Position numbers and translations under genes: made by a program. A stretch of 64,000 nucleotides of DNA, taken from assembly GCA_027924645.1 (NCBI GenBank), contig BSBN01001225.1, positions 14,402,001-14,466,000 of the forward strand, given 5' to 3'. The notes under the pieces are model-generated. The model did no database searches. It was not told where the DNA came from and worked only from the letters and a program-made list of their open reading frames with translations. Of this stretch, positions 1 to 12,477 are shown one piece after another. The stretch comes from Cunninghamia lanceolata (lineage: Eukaryota; Streptophyta; Pinopsida; Cupressales; Cupressaceae). Within the stretch, counting starts at the first letter, position 1; each line of letters begins with the position of its first letter.

Positions 1-3000
1 CATTGTTTCCCTACGACAATGCATAGATTTCCTGTGTCTATTTATGCGATCTGTCTCCTCCATGACTAGCGTATGCAATCTCATTACTGTAAATCCAACT
101 ATATCAGCGATCGATTTAATTTCCTCTTTCTTTCATCAATCTCCTGGCTGTTTAAACCACACCGCTCCTGCCATTTCAGTATAGACTTTGAGAGAAGAGC
201 ATCTAAGCCAATATTTAGATGTGATCTGCAGTCACCAAGAGAATCCCATCAATTCATCCAGCATAGATTAGCAACTATCTTAATGTCAAAGTTAGGGTGT
301 CCTCAAGTCAACCTACACATCTTATGTTCGTTGTAGGTGTAATGCAATTAGTTTCTTTTAAAAATATGATCGTAGTGTGCACAGCTCTTAGCCATTAGTT
401 CCCTATGGCCGCGCACTCCAACTGGATCCAGGTGATAAGTTTGTAGAATTGTTGTTGTTGCCAACTGCTTTTGCTTGAAAGTGTTTAAAGACCTTCTTTC
501 ATTCTTTAAAACCATAGTATGATGCTTGCTTTCTACTAAAATTGCTAAAGAAAATTTGAAGAATATTTGTCAAAGAGCATTTCAGATCATTATATTAGCG
601 TACATCATTTTCTATGTGCCTCTTGTCCATAATCATTGCTCTGAAGCCATGGAATTCATCCATTAATTCGTCTAACTGAGAGCACAACTCTTGCAATTTG
701 CAGATCCTCCAAATAGGTTTCTAGTTACTATGAGTTCCTTAATAGATTCAAATATCAAATAGTTGGGTCAAGCAAATTCTAGTAGTTAATTGTTTGTTAA
801 ATCATTCTCATGATTTACTTTCAAATTCATTCACTGCACCAAATCTTCCATTGTGACGTAGGCTAGTTAAGATGCCAGCAAAGCTTGCAATCTGTTTGTA
901 AACCTACCAATTACATTATTTAGTATTAAAAAAAAAAAGCCTTTACATGAGTTCATTTTGTAGTATCCTTAAATGAGGATTGTATTCCATTTTTGCGTCT
1001 TATTTCAGGATAAGTTTTTAACATTTCTATATCTTGAGAATTTATTGGCTACCTTCCTTATAATCCTCTCTCTCATAGTTGCTTTATTTGTGCTCATTTT
1101 CCAAGATTCACTTCCTTAGCCAAATGCCCTTACTCAGAATTGCTAGAATTTGGGTAGAAAACAATGCTAATTCAGAGTCTAAGACTTGATTTTGGGACAG
1201 CCCATATAAATAATGGATTTAAGCTATTAGAGGATTGAGATCTGTCAATGTCTAAATAATTTTTATTTGCAATCCCCTTGATTTGCATACGATGACTATC
1301 ATGGCTATTGCATTCCATTTATGCTTTTATTTTAGGAAGGACATAATGAGAATAGTGTTCCTCTTATTCATTTCATTTTAGGAAATATCAAAGCCTTATG
1401 GCTGTAATTAGGATAGCATTCCATTTATGCACTTAATTTCAGGCTAGGTTAAAGCACATTAATGCCTTAAGAAATTTTAGTCTCTGTACTTATGGACATT
1501 AAAATCTGAAATTTAGTCAATTTTAATTATATTGCCCTTGTATTAAGCGTTAAAAAAAAAAGTGAAACATATATTTCATTGGGATATATTTTTTTACTTT
1601 CAATGAGTAGCTGGTATAAAATGATAAATTAGATTTATCACTTATTAAAATTTCCAGCACTATTACAGGAAAATTAATAAATTAGCAACACTACTATAGT
1701 AAATTATCAGCACTACTGCTGGAAATTAATAAATTTCCAGCACTACTACAGAAAGTTATTACATTTGATACCAAATTCGTGTAGTAAAATTAATTACCCA
1801 ATGATTTAAAGTAACTATGAAGAATAGTGTATTGTTCTGCAATTATCATTCGTTCTCAACCAACTAAATATGTACATTAAGTTACAACTCCACAATGCAA
1901 TATCATTATGTCTTATTTAGAATTATTATATTGAATTAATAAAAATGTCTAAATATAGTTATACAGCTGAAATTATTAAGAGGAGTGTATCATATGAACA
2001 AAGAGATTTTGAAATTTATATAGGATTATGATGATATGTATTTTTAGTTTTTACTTAAGTAGATCATAGTGTTTTAAAGGCATTATTGAATAGTTAATTG
2101 TTTTATAAAAAGAAATTAAAATGATAGTCAAGGATTATCATATTTACTTCTCTTTGGATTAAATATTTGTTAACCAAATGATCTATGTTTTTTTTATATT
2201 TAGTATTATTATTGTTGTTATTATTAATATTTGTTATTATCTAAACCATAGCAGTTAAATGGTTAAATGTCTAAATCATTTAGAATTCTATAATAATGTT
2301 TACGGTAAAATATGAGTAGAGATGGTATCTGATAAGATCGTTTATACTATCTATATGTGAGGAGGAACTAAATTAAGAAAAATAGTTGACATATACATAG
2401 CATTTGTTAATATGATTAAACTAAATATAATTAAACATTTAATGTTATTGAATTCAATTACATAGAAATGAATTTAACTATATATTTATGTAAGATTGAG
2501 GAGGTTATATAAAAGGGAAATTAGATATAGGAAGGGGAGAGTTTTAATCAATGAGTTGATTAGTTGAAATTGCTTATTGCAAGCAAAATTTTCATGTGAG
2601 TTGGTCTATGTGTAAATTGTCAAGTTTAGGTTCCAGAGGCATAAGATAATATGATTTGATTGCATGTATTGTGTTGATAGGTGTCTTGAAATGAAGATGA
2701 TGTAAGAACATGATTTCTCTTGTCTATGTATGTGGGTCTTAGTAAATGATAATATGAGATGTTGTACATACTGTGTTGTGAATATATTATGATGGGGTTA
2801 AATCTCCTTTAAGGATGTGTTGAGATCGAGATTGTGTGTAGTATTGAAATGGGGAGACATCAAGAACTGTAATGGAGATCTATTATGTATTGCTATGGGC
2901 AATGGATTACTGAGTTACTTTCTTATGAGGATAATTGTTATGCAAGATGGTTAATACCTTGCATGGATCATGTATCCTCGTTGTCGTGATGATGTTTGCT

Positions 3001-3040
3001 ATGCTTGTTAAGTAGGCTTTCTAGATGTAGGTAGGGGAGT
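1..3040. other. AT-rich stretch without recognisable gene
   Basis: No reading frame here resembles a protein I know. The only open frame near the start (73-336, plus) is short, has no domain signal and lies in AT-rich sequence. The stretch contains poly-A and poly-T tracts and one short degenerate repeat (1650-1762). It is most likely decayed transposon or spacer DNA. If the CACTA interpretation of 4363-23998 is right, part of this could be decayed upstream CACTA sequence, but nothing in it shows that. Confidence 0.5.
1650..1762. repeat. Degenerate ~28-bp tandem repeat
   Basis: The motif TTTCCAGCACTACTACAG and close variants recur near 1650, 1681, 1705 and 1733, about 28 bp apart. One copy (about 1710-1735) abuts an inverted version, giving a short imperfect palindrome. 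The array is short and degenerate, and I see no function. Confidence 0.5.
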
Positions 3041-3050
3041 GGCTCTCAAT

Positions 3051-3371
3051 GGGGGCCGGAGCCCAAAGTGGCGTCCAGGACAACCCATGTGGGAGTTTGT
3101 TAACTCAGTGATAACCTAAATAATGAATTAGGGGGTTGGGTAGTTAATCACACTAAATAAAGATAAGTGGATGCCTCACTCATAGCTCAAGTGCTCGTTT
3201 AGGCTTGAGATGAGATGAGAAGGCCTGGAATGGCAAGATCAACTACCTTGTCCTCATGAAAGGTATGTTGATTCCGCATGAGCGTTGTATGGGGGCCGGG
3301 AGTCGGGAGAGGCTACCAGGACAACCCAATATGGGGACCGAGGCCTAGGAAGGCTTACCAGGACAACCCAT
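3051..3371 (+). repeat. Three copies of a GC-rich motif, possibly inside an old LTR
   Basis: A roughly 40-bp GC-rich motif starts with GGGGGCCGG and ends with CCAGGACAACCCA. It occurs at 3051-3090, 3291-3328 and 3332-3371. The two later copies are almost adjacent. The surrounding 3000-3650 region is GC-richer than its neighbours and reads like an old LTR, but I could not find a partner copy or boundaries in the window. Confidence 0.45.
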
Positions 3372-4362
3372 GACAAGCCATGTGATGACACTCTTCCCTA
3401 CTGCAACCTAGCATTCCCTAGTTGTACTCTCCCTATTTGTACTCTCCCTATTTGTTATGTGTTTGCCTCTGGAAGTGATGTTGTCTTGTTTGTGATTGTG
3501 TCATGTTTTGTATTAGAGTCTTGGATATTCCTTGTTCATGTTAGTCTTTTGCCTACTTGTTTGTTGTTGTAGTGGGACCTTATGTTAACTCCTAGCTCAG
3601 GGGGTGGACCTTAGGGTTCCACATGGTCGGGTGGAAGAGCTTTTATCCATTGGTTTTTCACTTGCCAATGTTCATGTACGAAGAGGATATAGCTTGTGTA
3701 TCAGACATCAGATCTTGTACCTGTTTATGGAGACAATATTATGCTCATGTACTGGCCTGTGTATCTGATGATTCATTAGGTATTCATATGTATTCAGAAG
3801 ATGATAATGTAACAATGTAATTTTGTATTCATATGTCAGGAGAAATTGTAACTATGTACCAAATCCTGATGATTACTTATCTGATGTTATGGAGATGTAA
3901 ATGTTTATTGATTTAATGCAATAGGTTTAGAATGATCTACTAACGTTAATTCATGATGTGTGTTAGATTATGTTAATTGTTTTGTCAAGTAATGCAACCA
4001 TGAAATCTTAGAGGACAAGTCGTTAGTTCAAATGATGTGTTTGGATATGTTAACATTACTTTGTTATTTCTATCTTTAAAAAAAAAAATTATTATTCTAT
4101 TTTGCATAGCATAGATGTGTTGTTCTCTAAGGTGCTCATGGTGGGGCATTATAGTTGTAGGTGAAGTATTAGAAGGAAATGGATGTTGCTTCAAGCTATC
4201 ACATCAAGAAAGAAGTGCAATACATGCCTATATTCTTCAAAACACATCTTCGTTCAATAAGTGGCATAGGTTAAAAAAAATTACACAATAATTTATTTAC
4301 TCAATTGCATTTACACATTTATATTATTAATCTTACTATTTTTATGTTAATATTCTATGTAG

Positions 4363-5150
4363 AAAATATGAAGAGAATCAAGCTTGGATGCAACATCGAC
4401 CTCAAAAGCACAGACGTCATGATTTGATTGGACGTGATTCTTTTCCAAAATTTGAAGAATGGATTGCTAATGCAGTCAGTGATGCAAAAGAAGAAGGTCA
4501 AGATATAATAATGGAGGAAAGTGAGCTTTCACAATCTCCACATTTATGGGCTATGCGTTTTAGTGGAATGTGGGCCTATGGTAGTCATTTAAGAGTGGAA
4601 GAAAAAGACAAAGGAAAGACAAATTGTGATTGTGTTGTTAGTGCTGAATTTCTTCATGAAATTGAGAAGAAATTTTATGTTGGATTCATCCAAGAAATTA
4701 TTCAAGTGGATTTTGGTGAAAATAGTCCTATATTACTAAAATGTAAGTGGATTCGACCATCTGCAGTACAATTTGATGAGTATGGATTTGTACGCGCAAA
4801 TACAGGGCATTTTTTATCAGAGATGGATGAGTCATATGTTTCCCCTCTTCAAATTAACCAATAATTTCTAATTGATGATGTAAGAAGCCCATGATGGTCT
4901 TATGTCATTCAAACAGAGTCTCATTCCAAATGAAAATTCATGGAAGTTGTCAATATAATGTCTGATGGGAAATATGTTAATTTACAATAAACATTCGAAG
5001 AAGTGGATGATGACGATGATGGATTGTTTGAAGAAGAGATTTTGATTACCAATGAAGAGATTGGGAGAGAGAATGAGCAACATGCCACAGATGAGTATGA
5101 GGAAGAAAATCAAGTAGATGCAGACATGAGTGATTAGGATTCAATCTTGC
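4363..5150 (+). pseudogene. CACTA (En/Spm) TNP2-type transposase C-terminal fragment with DUF4216-like domain
   Basis: An open frame of 158 codons (4388-4864) begins with a His/Arg-rich segment ending in a Phe-Pro-X-Phe-like motif. This resembles the end of plant CACTA TNP2 transposases. It continues into a DUF4216-like region: the FYVGFIQEI segment, KCKWIRP, and DEYGFVRANT. After the stop at 4862-4864 the same domain can still be followed (a valine/isoleucine-rich strand, then WWSYVIQTES). An acidic Asp/Glu tail follows to about 5150, with further stops. The catalytic N-terminal part of TNP2 is not recognisable upstream, so this is a truncated and inactive copy. Function in the family: DNA cut-and-paste transposition. 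It lies on the same strand as the second CACTA-type gene at 17947-21713, which may be from the same element. Domain assignment is from memory of the family and not from a search. Confidence 0.7.
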
Positions 5151-6019
5151 TGGCAATGCAGATGATTATGATGGTGTTTTGTCACCTTAACTAGCATGTC
5201 ACCTTAAGAGGTTAGCTTTTCACCTAAACTTTGGTTATATGTATGGTGTAATTTATTATTGAATGTAATAAAGATCAGAGTATAGGTATGCTTATTCACT
5301 AGTGTTTTACTGATACATTTCTTAATGTAATCATCATTATTCTATTGGTACATTGAATACAAAACTTGAGATGTTCACTACTGATTTGAAGTGCATTTAA
5401 AGTTAGGTTCAATCATTCTTCTTAGTTTTCTTACTTTGGTTGAAATTAATTTTATTTAGTTAGAATATAATTTCTTGTATGCCCTATATGTTTTCTAGAT
5501 GCTAGACTTTTCTTGTATGTTCTAGATGATAGCTTCAGTTTGTAATACAACTTCTATCCTCCACATGCATTGAATATGCTTGTGTGAAAGAAACAATAAT
5601 GAACATCTATGATTTAATAATACATATAGATATCTTAACATTAGGTGAATTAAGCCTCCTCATTACAAACAAAGAAATGATTTCTTAGATATCTTAACTA
5701 GAATTTGAGCACCAGATTAAATCTTCTTCTCCATTGATTGCTTCAAATATTTATTAAAATATAACAGAAGTCTCCTCATATATGTTTCTATAAATGCCTA
5801 TGATGATGATATCAAAATCCAGTCTTGGTTTCTCTTTTATAAAAGAAGCAACAAGCTTTAGACCGTTACAAAATATGGCATCTTTTCAAAATTCATACCT
5901 CTTAGTATAAACTAAACATTAGTTTTTCTTAAAACATAATTAAGAGAAAACAGAGAAAGTAGATAATATTGATTGGAAGCCCGCAGCACTTGCAATACAC
6001 TTGTAGTCTGTTAATCAAC
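5151..6019. other. AT-rich spacer, nothing recognised
   Basis: No convincing coding sequence or repeat structure was seen between the CACTA fragment and the end of the minus-strand element-F ORF. The sequence TTCACTAGTG near 5295 resembles a CACTA terminal pentamer pair. Without subterminal repeats around it, it is not called. Confidence 0.4.
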
Positions 6020-9000
6020 ATAGGAGACCCGTGATCATCCCGATCTAGAAAAGTCCCCCTCTCCATGATAGAGTAGTGTTTGAAGGCTCAGTTCTTCCAC
6101 TGCAACATCTTCAAGGCCCTATTCTTCTAGAGGAGCCAAATACTTTTTCTCCCATTGGTCTACTTTGTAGTCATGAGACCATTTGTATTCTTAAATCTTT
6201 GATATATATTTGTTAGGTGATTCCTCCATCTATTGACAAGTAACCCTCTATCATCTGTAATGAATTTAGAATATCTAGTATCCAAGGCTATTATTCCATC
6301 CATGATCAAATTAAGGCTTTGGACATTCAATTCACCATCCTTTTGTACATGAGCAATGCAATCAGGAACAATTTGGCCAAATTCCTTTCTCCATTCACTG
6401 AGGTTTTTCAATTGGTCATCATCCTTTAATATCCTTGGCACAAACCACTACTTCAATGTATGAAGTGATTCCATCCTTGTTTTGATCTTCTAATCTTCTT
6501 CATTTATATACTGAGATTCATCTATAACTATCTTAACCATCTGCTCAGTTGGCTTCAAAGCTGAAGGAACTTCCAGAGTTCTCTGTAATACCCTGCATAA
6601 ATTCATCAAGGTATGATAAATTGGTTTCCACTTCTTGAAAAGAGGATCTAGTATAAGTGCATGGGCTTTCATCTCGTCAATTGCTTGAGATAATGAAGTG
6701 TAGCAATCATACACACTTTCCAATTTGTCCTCAATCAGTTTGATCATGTGATCCAAGATTTTTTTAAGACATTGATGATCTGGTCCCTCACTCCCTCGAC
6801 CTTGGTTTCATTGTTAGCTTTTTTCAACTCTTCGATCTTCTATCTTAGTACATTCATTTGTTCAGAGGATGCACTATCTATATTGGTTGATTGGGTAGCA
6901 AGAGGTTGATACAATACTATTTCTTTACTCTGTGAGGGCCCTACTCCTTTCAATTTCTCTTTCAGTCTTACATTTTCTATGAACAGTTTATTTACCTCAT
7001 CATTTAAGAATTTTTGTTCCTTTTCATATTATGTCAATTTGTTTTTCATTCCCTTAATAGCATCTCGAGTGAACATGGCCGAGTACATTTTCAAGGTTGC
7101 AGCTTCTAAAGGAGATGTGTCCTACAATGTTTTTACCATAATCATTCCTCTCATCTCTTGTACCATATCTAAAAACCTTGGTTTTTGTGTATTTCTTTGC
7201 TTGGCCCAAAGTACTAAGGTCTCAATCTTTGGGTTGTACCTTGTACCACTTATCCCCTCATTAGAATCAAATTTAGCAATCATCATTGGGTCTTCTTGTA
7301 CTCTTACTTGGTCAAGTAAGAATATCTTCTTTAGTTCCATACTCGAGATAATGAGTATATTACTCTTCAAAACCATATCCCTAGCTTCTTATGGGCTAAT
7401 ATCAACATTATCAATTCTCAATTCATTGAAAGTCTGGGCTACAATCTAATTGTACTAAGACTCTTCAGCACCCATCTTATTTATCTCTACCCTTTCTTCA
7501 AACTCTCTCATTTTCATTTTAATCTAGAAATCCTTAAATTCAAGGGTCTTAATGAAATCATCATCTTCAATAAATATGAGAGCTGTAATTTTCCTCTCAT
7601 CATCCTGCATTTCCCTTTCTCCCTGCATATGGATATCAATTCTAGCCTCTAGTTTATGAGCTTCAGTTTTCTGGGCTAGTTGATCTACCTCAACATCATC
7701 CTTCAAACTCCTCAATACACTGGCCACTTCTTCTATATCTCCCACTCCTTCACTCATTGCATAGGAGACCAATCCATATGGCTCCTATGTCCTCTGTTTC
7801 TTAGGAAGTGGTTGTTCAGGAGGTGATTCTTGAGGAACATGACATACTAAAATAGTGTTAGGAGATGGCTCTAAAATTACAACACCACTTGGCCTTTTGG
7901 GAGATAATTTGGTGGGCCTCTCCTACTCTGCTGCAGACTTATTATACAATTCCTCAAACTTATCAATTATCAAATTTATCCTCTTAAGAGGATCTACTTC
8001 TTGTAAAAAACATCCCAAGAAGTCACTATTCTTCTTCTTCATTTCTTGCTCAAGCTTCATCATGATCTCCCATTTTCTTGTCCTTTGATATACCCCTTGG
8101 AGGGTGAAGCAATTTCTAATCACATCCTCTTCATAATCCACTTGATGAGTGATTGTGGCCTTTGTGAGAAGGTTTTGTCTTATAAAATTCATATGGCCCT
8201 CAAGGTCAAAAACCCTTTCACTTCTAGGCCTCAGAGAATATCTTGTCTTAAGGTAATGTTGTAATTCTTCAAGGGTGTTAGATCCAACAGATAATTCTTC
8301 ACATGTTGTCAAGTTAGGTAGAAATGTACCCTTCTTTTGTTTGTACATGACATCCTTTTCCATCCACAACATCTGCCACATAAGTTCTAAAAATGCTAGC
8401 CAAATATGTGGGATCTGTGGGCAACCATAAATCCTTATTATTGTGACATCTTGCAGAAAAAACCAATCACCAAAGTTATGAGTATGACCTTGTTTTGGTC
8501 TCAAAGCCAAGGGCCTCAATAGTTGTAGTATACGTGTGTGTAATCTTGGCAATGGGTGGCCAAGAACTCTCATAACTCTGTTCACAAAGTCATCATGGAA
8601 TACTACATAATCAGAGTTTTTGCATCTGCTATCCCATATATAACACCATTGTTGCATAGGCAATGACTTCCCTTGTCGGTTAATCCTACCCAAGCACATC
8701 CTTTCTGTCCATCTATCTTTGTTCTGGTACAATATCAAGTGACATAGTAAAGAATATTGCCCAAATGTTATAGGGGCCCTATTCTCTCTGACTTGCAGGA
8801 ATCCTTCATGCAATGCCTTCTCAAGATATGAGGCAAAGTCATATTTAATGTTTGGATTGGGGTTCTAAATTCTCATAGCCATCATCATCAAACTAACTAG
8901 TCTTTTTTCTTCTGCATCTATCCCAAGTGTTTGACACAAAGCAAAGTGGGTTTTCTTGAAATAAGTCTGAAAATCTTCTATATCAAATGGTTCAATGGCA

Positions 9001-9557
9001 GAGGGGGAGATAGGTATCATCTTGTTGCTAACACCCCTTTTCATGTATATGGGGAGTTCATCACTTCTGTGTGTTCTCCTTAACCTAGTATATTCTTCCT
9101 CACTCTTTTGCAAGTCAACCTTAGTGAGGACATGTTTGGTTAGATTGAAGCATTCAATGATTACAGCTTTTGTTAATATTACCAATGGTGACCCATCTAT
9201 TATCCTCATGGTCCTGGTAGTAGGGTGGTAATTCTGGGCTAGAACTCTAATGAACTCCACATATATGAAGACATTTGGGACAATTATCTTAGCTAAGTCT
9301 AATGTCCATGGATTTAATACTGGAATTCTCCCTTCCCTCTTTTGATAGAAATACCAAAACAATTCCCACCTCAAAACAGGAATAAGGGCATCCCTACAAC
9401 CATGTGCTGTATCCCAAAAAACCTTCTTGTATCCTCTCTCAGTTGAGTTAGGCAAGATATCTAAGATATATTGTTGTAATAATCTCTTTTTACCCTTAGG
9501 CTCTTCCTGCTTAGTCTCAGGTTCTTTCTTTTTAGGTGGCATGATATCTAATATCAA
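6020..9557 (-). pseudogene. Element F: long retroelement-like ORF of unknown function
   Basis: On the minus strand one reading frame runs from 9557 (first Met; a second, MPPKKKEP, at 9542) to about 7122, interrupted only by stop codons. It continues after a single frameshift at a run of seven A/T residues near 6760, down to about 6020. The total is about 1,150 codons. The N-terminus is Lys/Pro-rich. About 500 residues of apparently folded, Trp-, Tyr- and Phe-rich sequence follow, including the segments DIEDFQTYFKKTHFALCQTL and YCHL-like helices. The next part is low-complexity and acidic, then coiled-coil-rich, ending with a helical segment around SKFITDDRGLLVNRWRNHL. No reverse transcriptase, integrase or protease motif is visible. 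The architecture (globular N-part, charged middle, coiled-coil end) resembles ORF2 of elements A and B, but I could not align the sequences by eye. I found no LTRs for it. Probably an extra ORF of a plant retroelement; function unknown. Confidence 0.55.
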
Positions 9558-9947
9558 CCTCTACGTGAGCTTTCTAAGTGTTTAAATGCGGGATTTCAAA
9601 CAATTCTATGCTTGTAAAGTTGCTTTAAAAAGTTTAGTGTACTTATCCGGTATGTGATAGTTGCAGAACTTCGCCCTATTGAACTCCTAGTTTCCCGCAT
9701 GATAATCCTTGCAAATGAATGCCAAAACAATGTCTAGTTCTCAATTTTAATGGCTTATGAGTTCAGTCATGTCATCATTAATATCAACCTTATGCTCATA
9801 TTTCAAGTTTGAATGTGCTCCATTGATTTTCACAAGATATGAAGACTTTTAAGAGTTATCCATTTAATACCACAACTAGTAATAATGCCCTGATAGTCTG
9901 TACTGCAACACCACCGCCTCTTTCTTTAATGGGTGTGGGATAGCGGG
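9558..9947. other. Spacer, nothing recognised
   Basis: This stretch separates the start of the minus-strand element-F ORF from the 154-bp tandem repeat. I see no coding sequence, LTR end or transposon terminus in it. Its right end (about 9905-9947) resembles part of the downstream 154-bp repeat unit. Confidence 0.4.
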
Positions 9948-10140
9948 GTGTATACTGCTATACCACAAGCTTCCTTATGCTTCATTGTGAGGCAGCGGGA
10001 CTCTTACCACTATAACGCATGTCTTAGAAGTCTTCTTCACGGTACTGCAATTCTTACCGCACCACCACTCATTATTATCTCCTTCCTAGCAGGGTGGTGG
10101 GTTGTTCCTTACTATACCGCAAGCTTCCTTATGCTTCATT
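9948..10140. repeat. 154-bp tandem repeat, left part (interrupted by element A)
   Basis: The 20-bp word starting AAGCTTCCTTATGC occurs at 9967 and again at 10121, a period of 154 bp. The unit is rich in TACCGC/ACTGC-like steps and includes GGGTTGTTCCT. The second unit is cut at 10140 by element A and resumes at 17514 after the 5-bp duplication TCATT. Removing element A gives at least two adjacent units plus partial flanking copies. Confidence 0.75.
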
Positions 10141-11235
10141 TGTTGGCAAGAGACACATTGAAGCTTCATGATTGTTGTCATTGATGGCAACAAAGGTCAA
10201 CCCACACATCCGCAAAACATGATGAGTCTCTACCGGAAGGCGGATTGCAGAGTATTGTGATTCGGTAAGCAAGAACAGAGCATGTGGCGAGGTCCAACAG
10301 TCAGCTCCAGATCTCTCAGAGGAAGCATCTTGGTGAAGTATGGATTTGGGGAGGTCAATAGGACTACCTTGAGTGATAGATTCCAAGGATTTAGCCTCCG
10401 GTGATAGATGAAGAAAAAGATATGAATACTTGAGTATCGGGTTCCTGATTGGCAGTGTGGATAGAGGAAGAACTGACTGGCAGAACATCAGACATTATTC
10501 TAGAGGTGTTACTGATGATGGTAAAGGTTATTAAGGCATAAGTTATGATTGGCCGACATGATTGATGACTTCTACAAGTATATCCTTGATTCGCATTACT
10601 TGGTAAGCAAGGATTTAGCTGACAAATCAGAGTTTGTGAAAAGATTGACTATTCCGGATGCCGACTAGGAAGGTGATGAAATCACTTGTGCGAATATATA
10701 TACAAGATGGATTTAGTTGTGAGAGGTGTCATGGTTGTGGTGAGGTACAAAGATAAGCAGTAGAGCAGAGTAAAAGCAGTAAGGCAGGTTCGGTATGTGA
10801 AGGGACAAAAGCACTAAGGAAGAGAAAGGATGAAGTGCAGTAGATCAGTGTACTGAGTTTAACCAGAACTGAACTCCAGCATATGTGGATGCTCCTTATC
10901 AATTCAAGTATTATATTACACTTTTTGTAAATTGTAGACAATGAGTCTCTTATAGGCAGTGGGCCTCTTGTGAGCAGTGTGCTCAGGCAGTGAGCCCTAA
11001 TTGGCAAGTGTCATTTTGTAATCCTATTCTTCTAATAGAGAATACAATCTTGGGTAATCACCCCGTGGTTTTCTCCCTTAACAGGGTTTCCACGTCAAAA
11101 ATATTGTGTCATGTGTATTTCCATTTCATGGTTATGTTTGCTTGTTTGAATTGATGCTGCACTAATTATTAAGAAAGTTCAGAAAGATGAAATAATTAAG
11201 ATAACTGATTCACCCCCCTCTCTCAGTTATCAACA
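10141..11235 (+). repeat. Element A 5' LTR
   Basis: The LTR starts TGTTGGCAAGAG and ends GTTATCAACA. It is closely similar over its whole 1095 bp to 16414-17508. It contains a TATA-like box (10695-10702) and ends with CCCCCCTC-rich sequence just before the terminal CAACA. The TGTTG/CAACA inverted repeat marks the boundaries. Confidence 0.92.
10695..10702 (+). promoter_or_regulatory. Putative TATA box of element A LTR
   Basis: TATATATA sits in the middle of the LTR after a GCGAA context. The same block is present in the 3' LTR (about 16966-16975). Element B has TATATATAT at the corresponding place. Probable core promoter for the element transcript; no start site can be fixed from sequence. 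Confidence 0.5.
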
Positions 11236-11237
11236 AT

Positions 11238-11249
11238 TGGTATCAGAGC
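11238..11249 (+). other. Element A primer-binding site (initiator tRNA-Met type)
   Basis: TGGTATCAGAGC begins two bases after the end of the 5' LTR. This is the usual complement of the plant initiator tRNA-Met 3' end in Ty1/copia elements. Its intactness and position support both the LTR boundary and the strand. Confidence 0.88.
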
Positions 11250-11261
11250 TAATTTCCTCTT

Positions 11262-12477
11262 AACAAAGTCTAACAGCTTGAGGAAGATCTGGGAATTCAA
11301 ACGGATGTATATGGTTTAAGCGAGCAACTCAAGATTGCCCTTGATGATCTTGAGCAGTCAAACTCTGAAGTCAATGAATTAAAGGAAAGACTCAAACAAC
11401 CTGATGATTTCATGAAAGAACTAAAAGACAAATTAAGTCTCTCTATGAAAAAGAGAAAGGAGCTATTCAACAATTGGCAAGTCAAGGTGAAGCCAATGAT
11501 ACAAATGAAGATCTGAAGGAGAAAACCAAGTTATGTGAAAAGTTATCAAAATAAATCAATATGGTAAGACATGAAATGGAATCAGGAGTTATGAAGTTTA
11601 CCCAAGAGGTTGAAAAAAAAAAACTGAAGATAATCTAAGACAATCTCTCAAGGAGAAATTAGAAGATTGCCACAAGATGGATAGAATTATCAGACATCTT
11701 AAATCTGATCTTGAAGATGCTAAATATAATGAAGAAAAACTTGAGGATCAAATTGTCTCTCTTAAAAGGGATCTTCAAACAACAAATGAATATAAAGAGA
11801 AATTCAAGATAAGTTCTGCTTAACTTGAAGTTCTTCTTGAAAGTCAAAAGAGGGTAGATGACAAGTGTGGCTTGGGATATGAGAAAGGAGAAAGCTCTGG
11901 ATCCAGTCAGAAGAATTTTGGATCAGAAAATCCAATGAACAGGTCTAGAAGACCTCTGGTAAGGTAGCCTAATGCTCAAAGATATCCATCCTTCAATGGA
12001 TACTGCCACAACTACAACAACTTTGGTCATAAAGCTAATCAGTGCAGAAAGAGAATGAATCAAACTAATACATCCTTCTCCAAACAATGTTTCAACTGCA
12101 AAAGGTATGGTCACAAATCTCATGAATGCAGAAATATGCAAATAAACAATTTATTCAATGGTAGATGCTTTGCACACAATAGAATAGGTCATATGGCTAA
12201 TCAATGCAGATCAAGAGGATATCAATCAAATATGCAAAGAAGTATTGTTTGCCAAATTTCCAATAGATCCGGTCATATTGCAAAATTATGTAGAAGCAAG
12301 AATCAGGACAAAAGAGGTCCGGTATATCATAATCAGAATCAAGATAAGGGAAAACAAAAAATGAATGCGGATGAATTTCAAAGTGAGATGAACAAGATTT
12401 GGGTGAAGAAAAGTACAGAGAATGTAGAGGATGGATCCACACCAGACTCTGGTGTAGATATTCCTTCCAGAAATTAA
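11262..12477 (+). pseudogene. Element A Gag-like remnant: coiled coil plus four CCHC zinc knuckles
   Basis: The region starts directly after the PBS leader. It encodes a Leu/Glu/Lys-rich coiled coil (about 11290-11850), then a segment with GLGYEKGESS, a motif common in plant copia Gag proteins. Four consecutive zinc-knuckle units (about 12001-12300) follow, and then a polar tail ending at 12477. Only the second knuckle keeps CX2CX4HX4C (CFNCKRYGHKSHEC). The first, third and fourth have replaced the second Cys with Tyr, His and Ser. Several stops and at least one frameshift break the coiled-coil part. The N-terminal capsid-like half of a normal copia Gag is missing. The role in the family is packaging of element RNA into virus-like particles. 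An in-frame TAG just before the knuckles is shared with element B. Confidence 0.75.

Noticed and set aside
3285..3820. Two short plus-strand frames (95 and 65 codons)
   Set aside because: No similarity to known proteins; they lie in LTR-like sequence with internal repeats.
5290..5305. TTCACTAGTG as a CACTA terminus
   Set aside because: No subterminal repeats or matching partner end nearby; a pentamer alone occurs by chance.
6979..7449. 156-codon plus-strand open frame
   Set aside because: It is antisense to the element-F ORF, which has the protein-like composition and runs on for over 2 kb in one frame; this frame has no domain signal.
10129..10488. Minus-strand 119-codon frame, similar to one at 16381-16761
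   Set aside because: The similarity only reflects the two LTRs of element A; LTRs are non-coding here.
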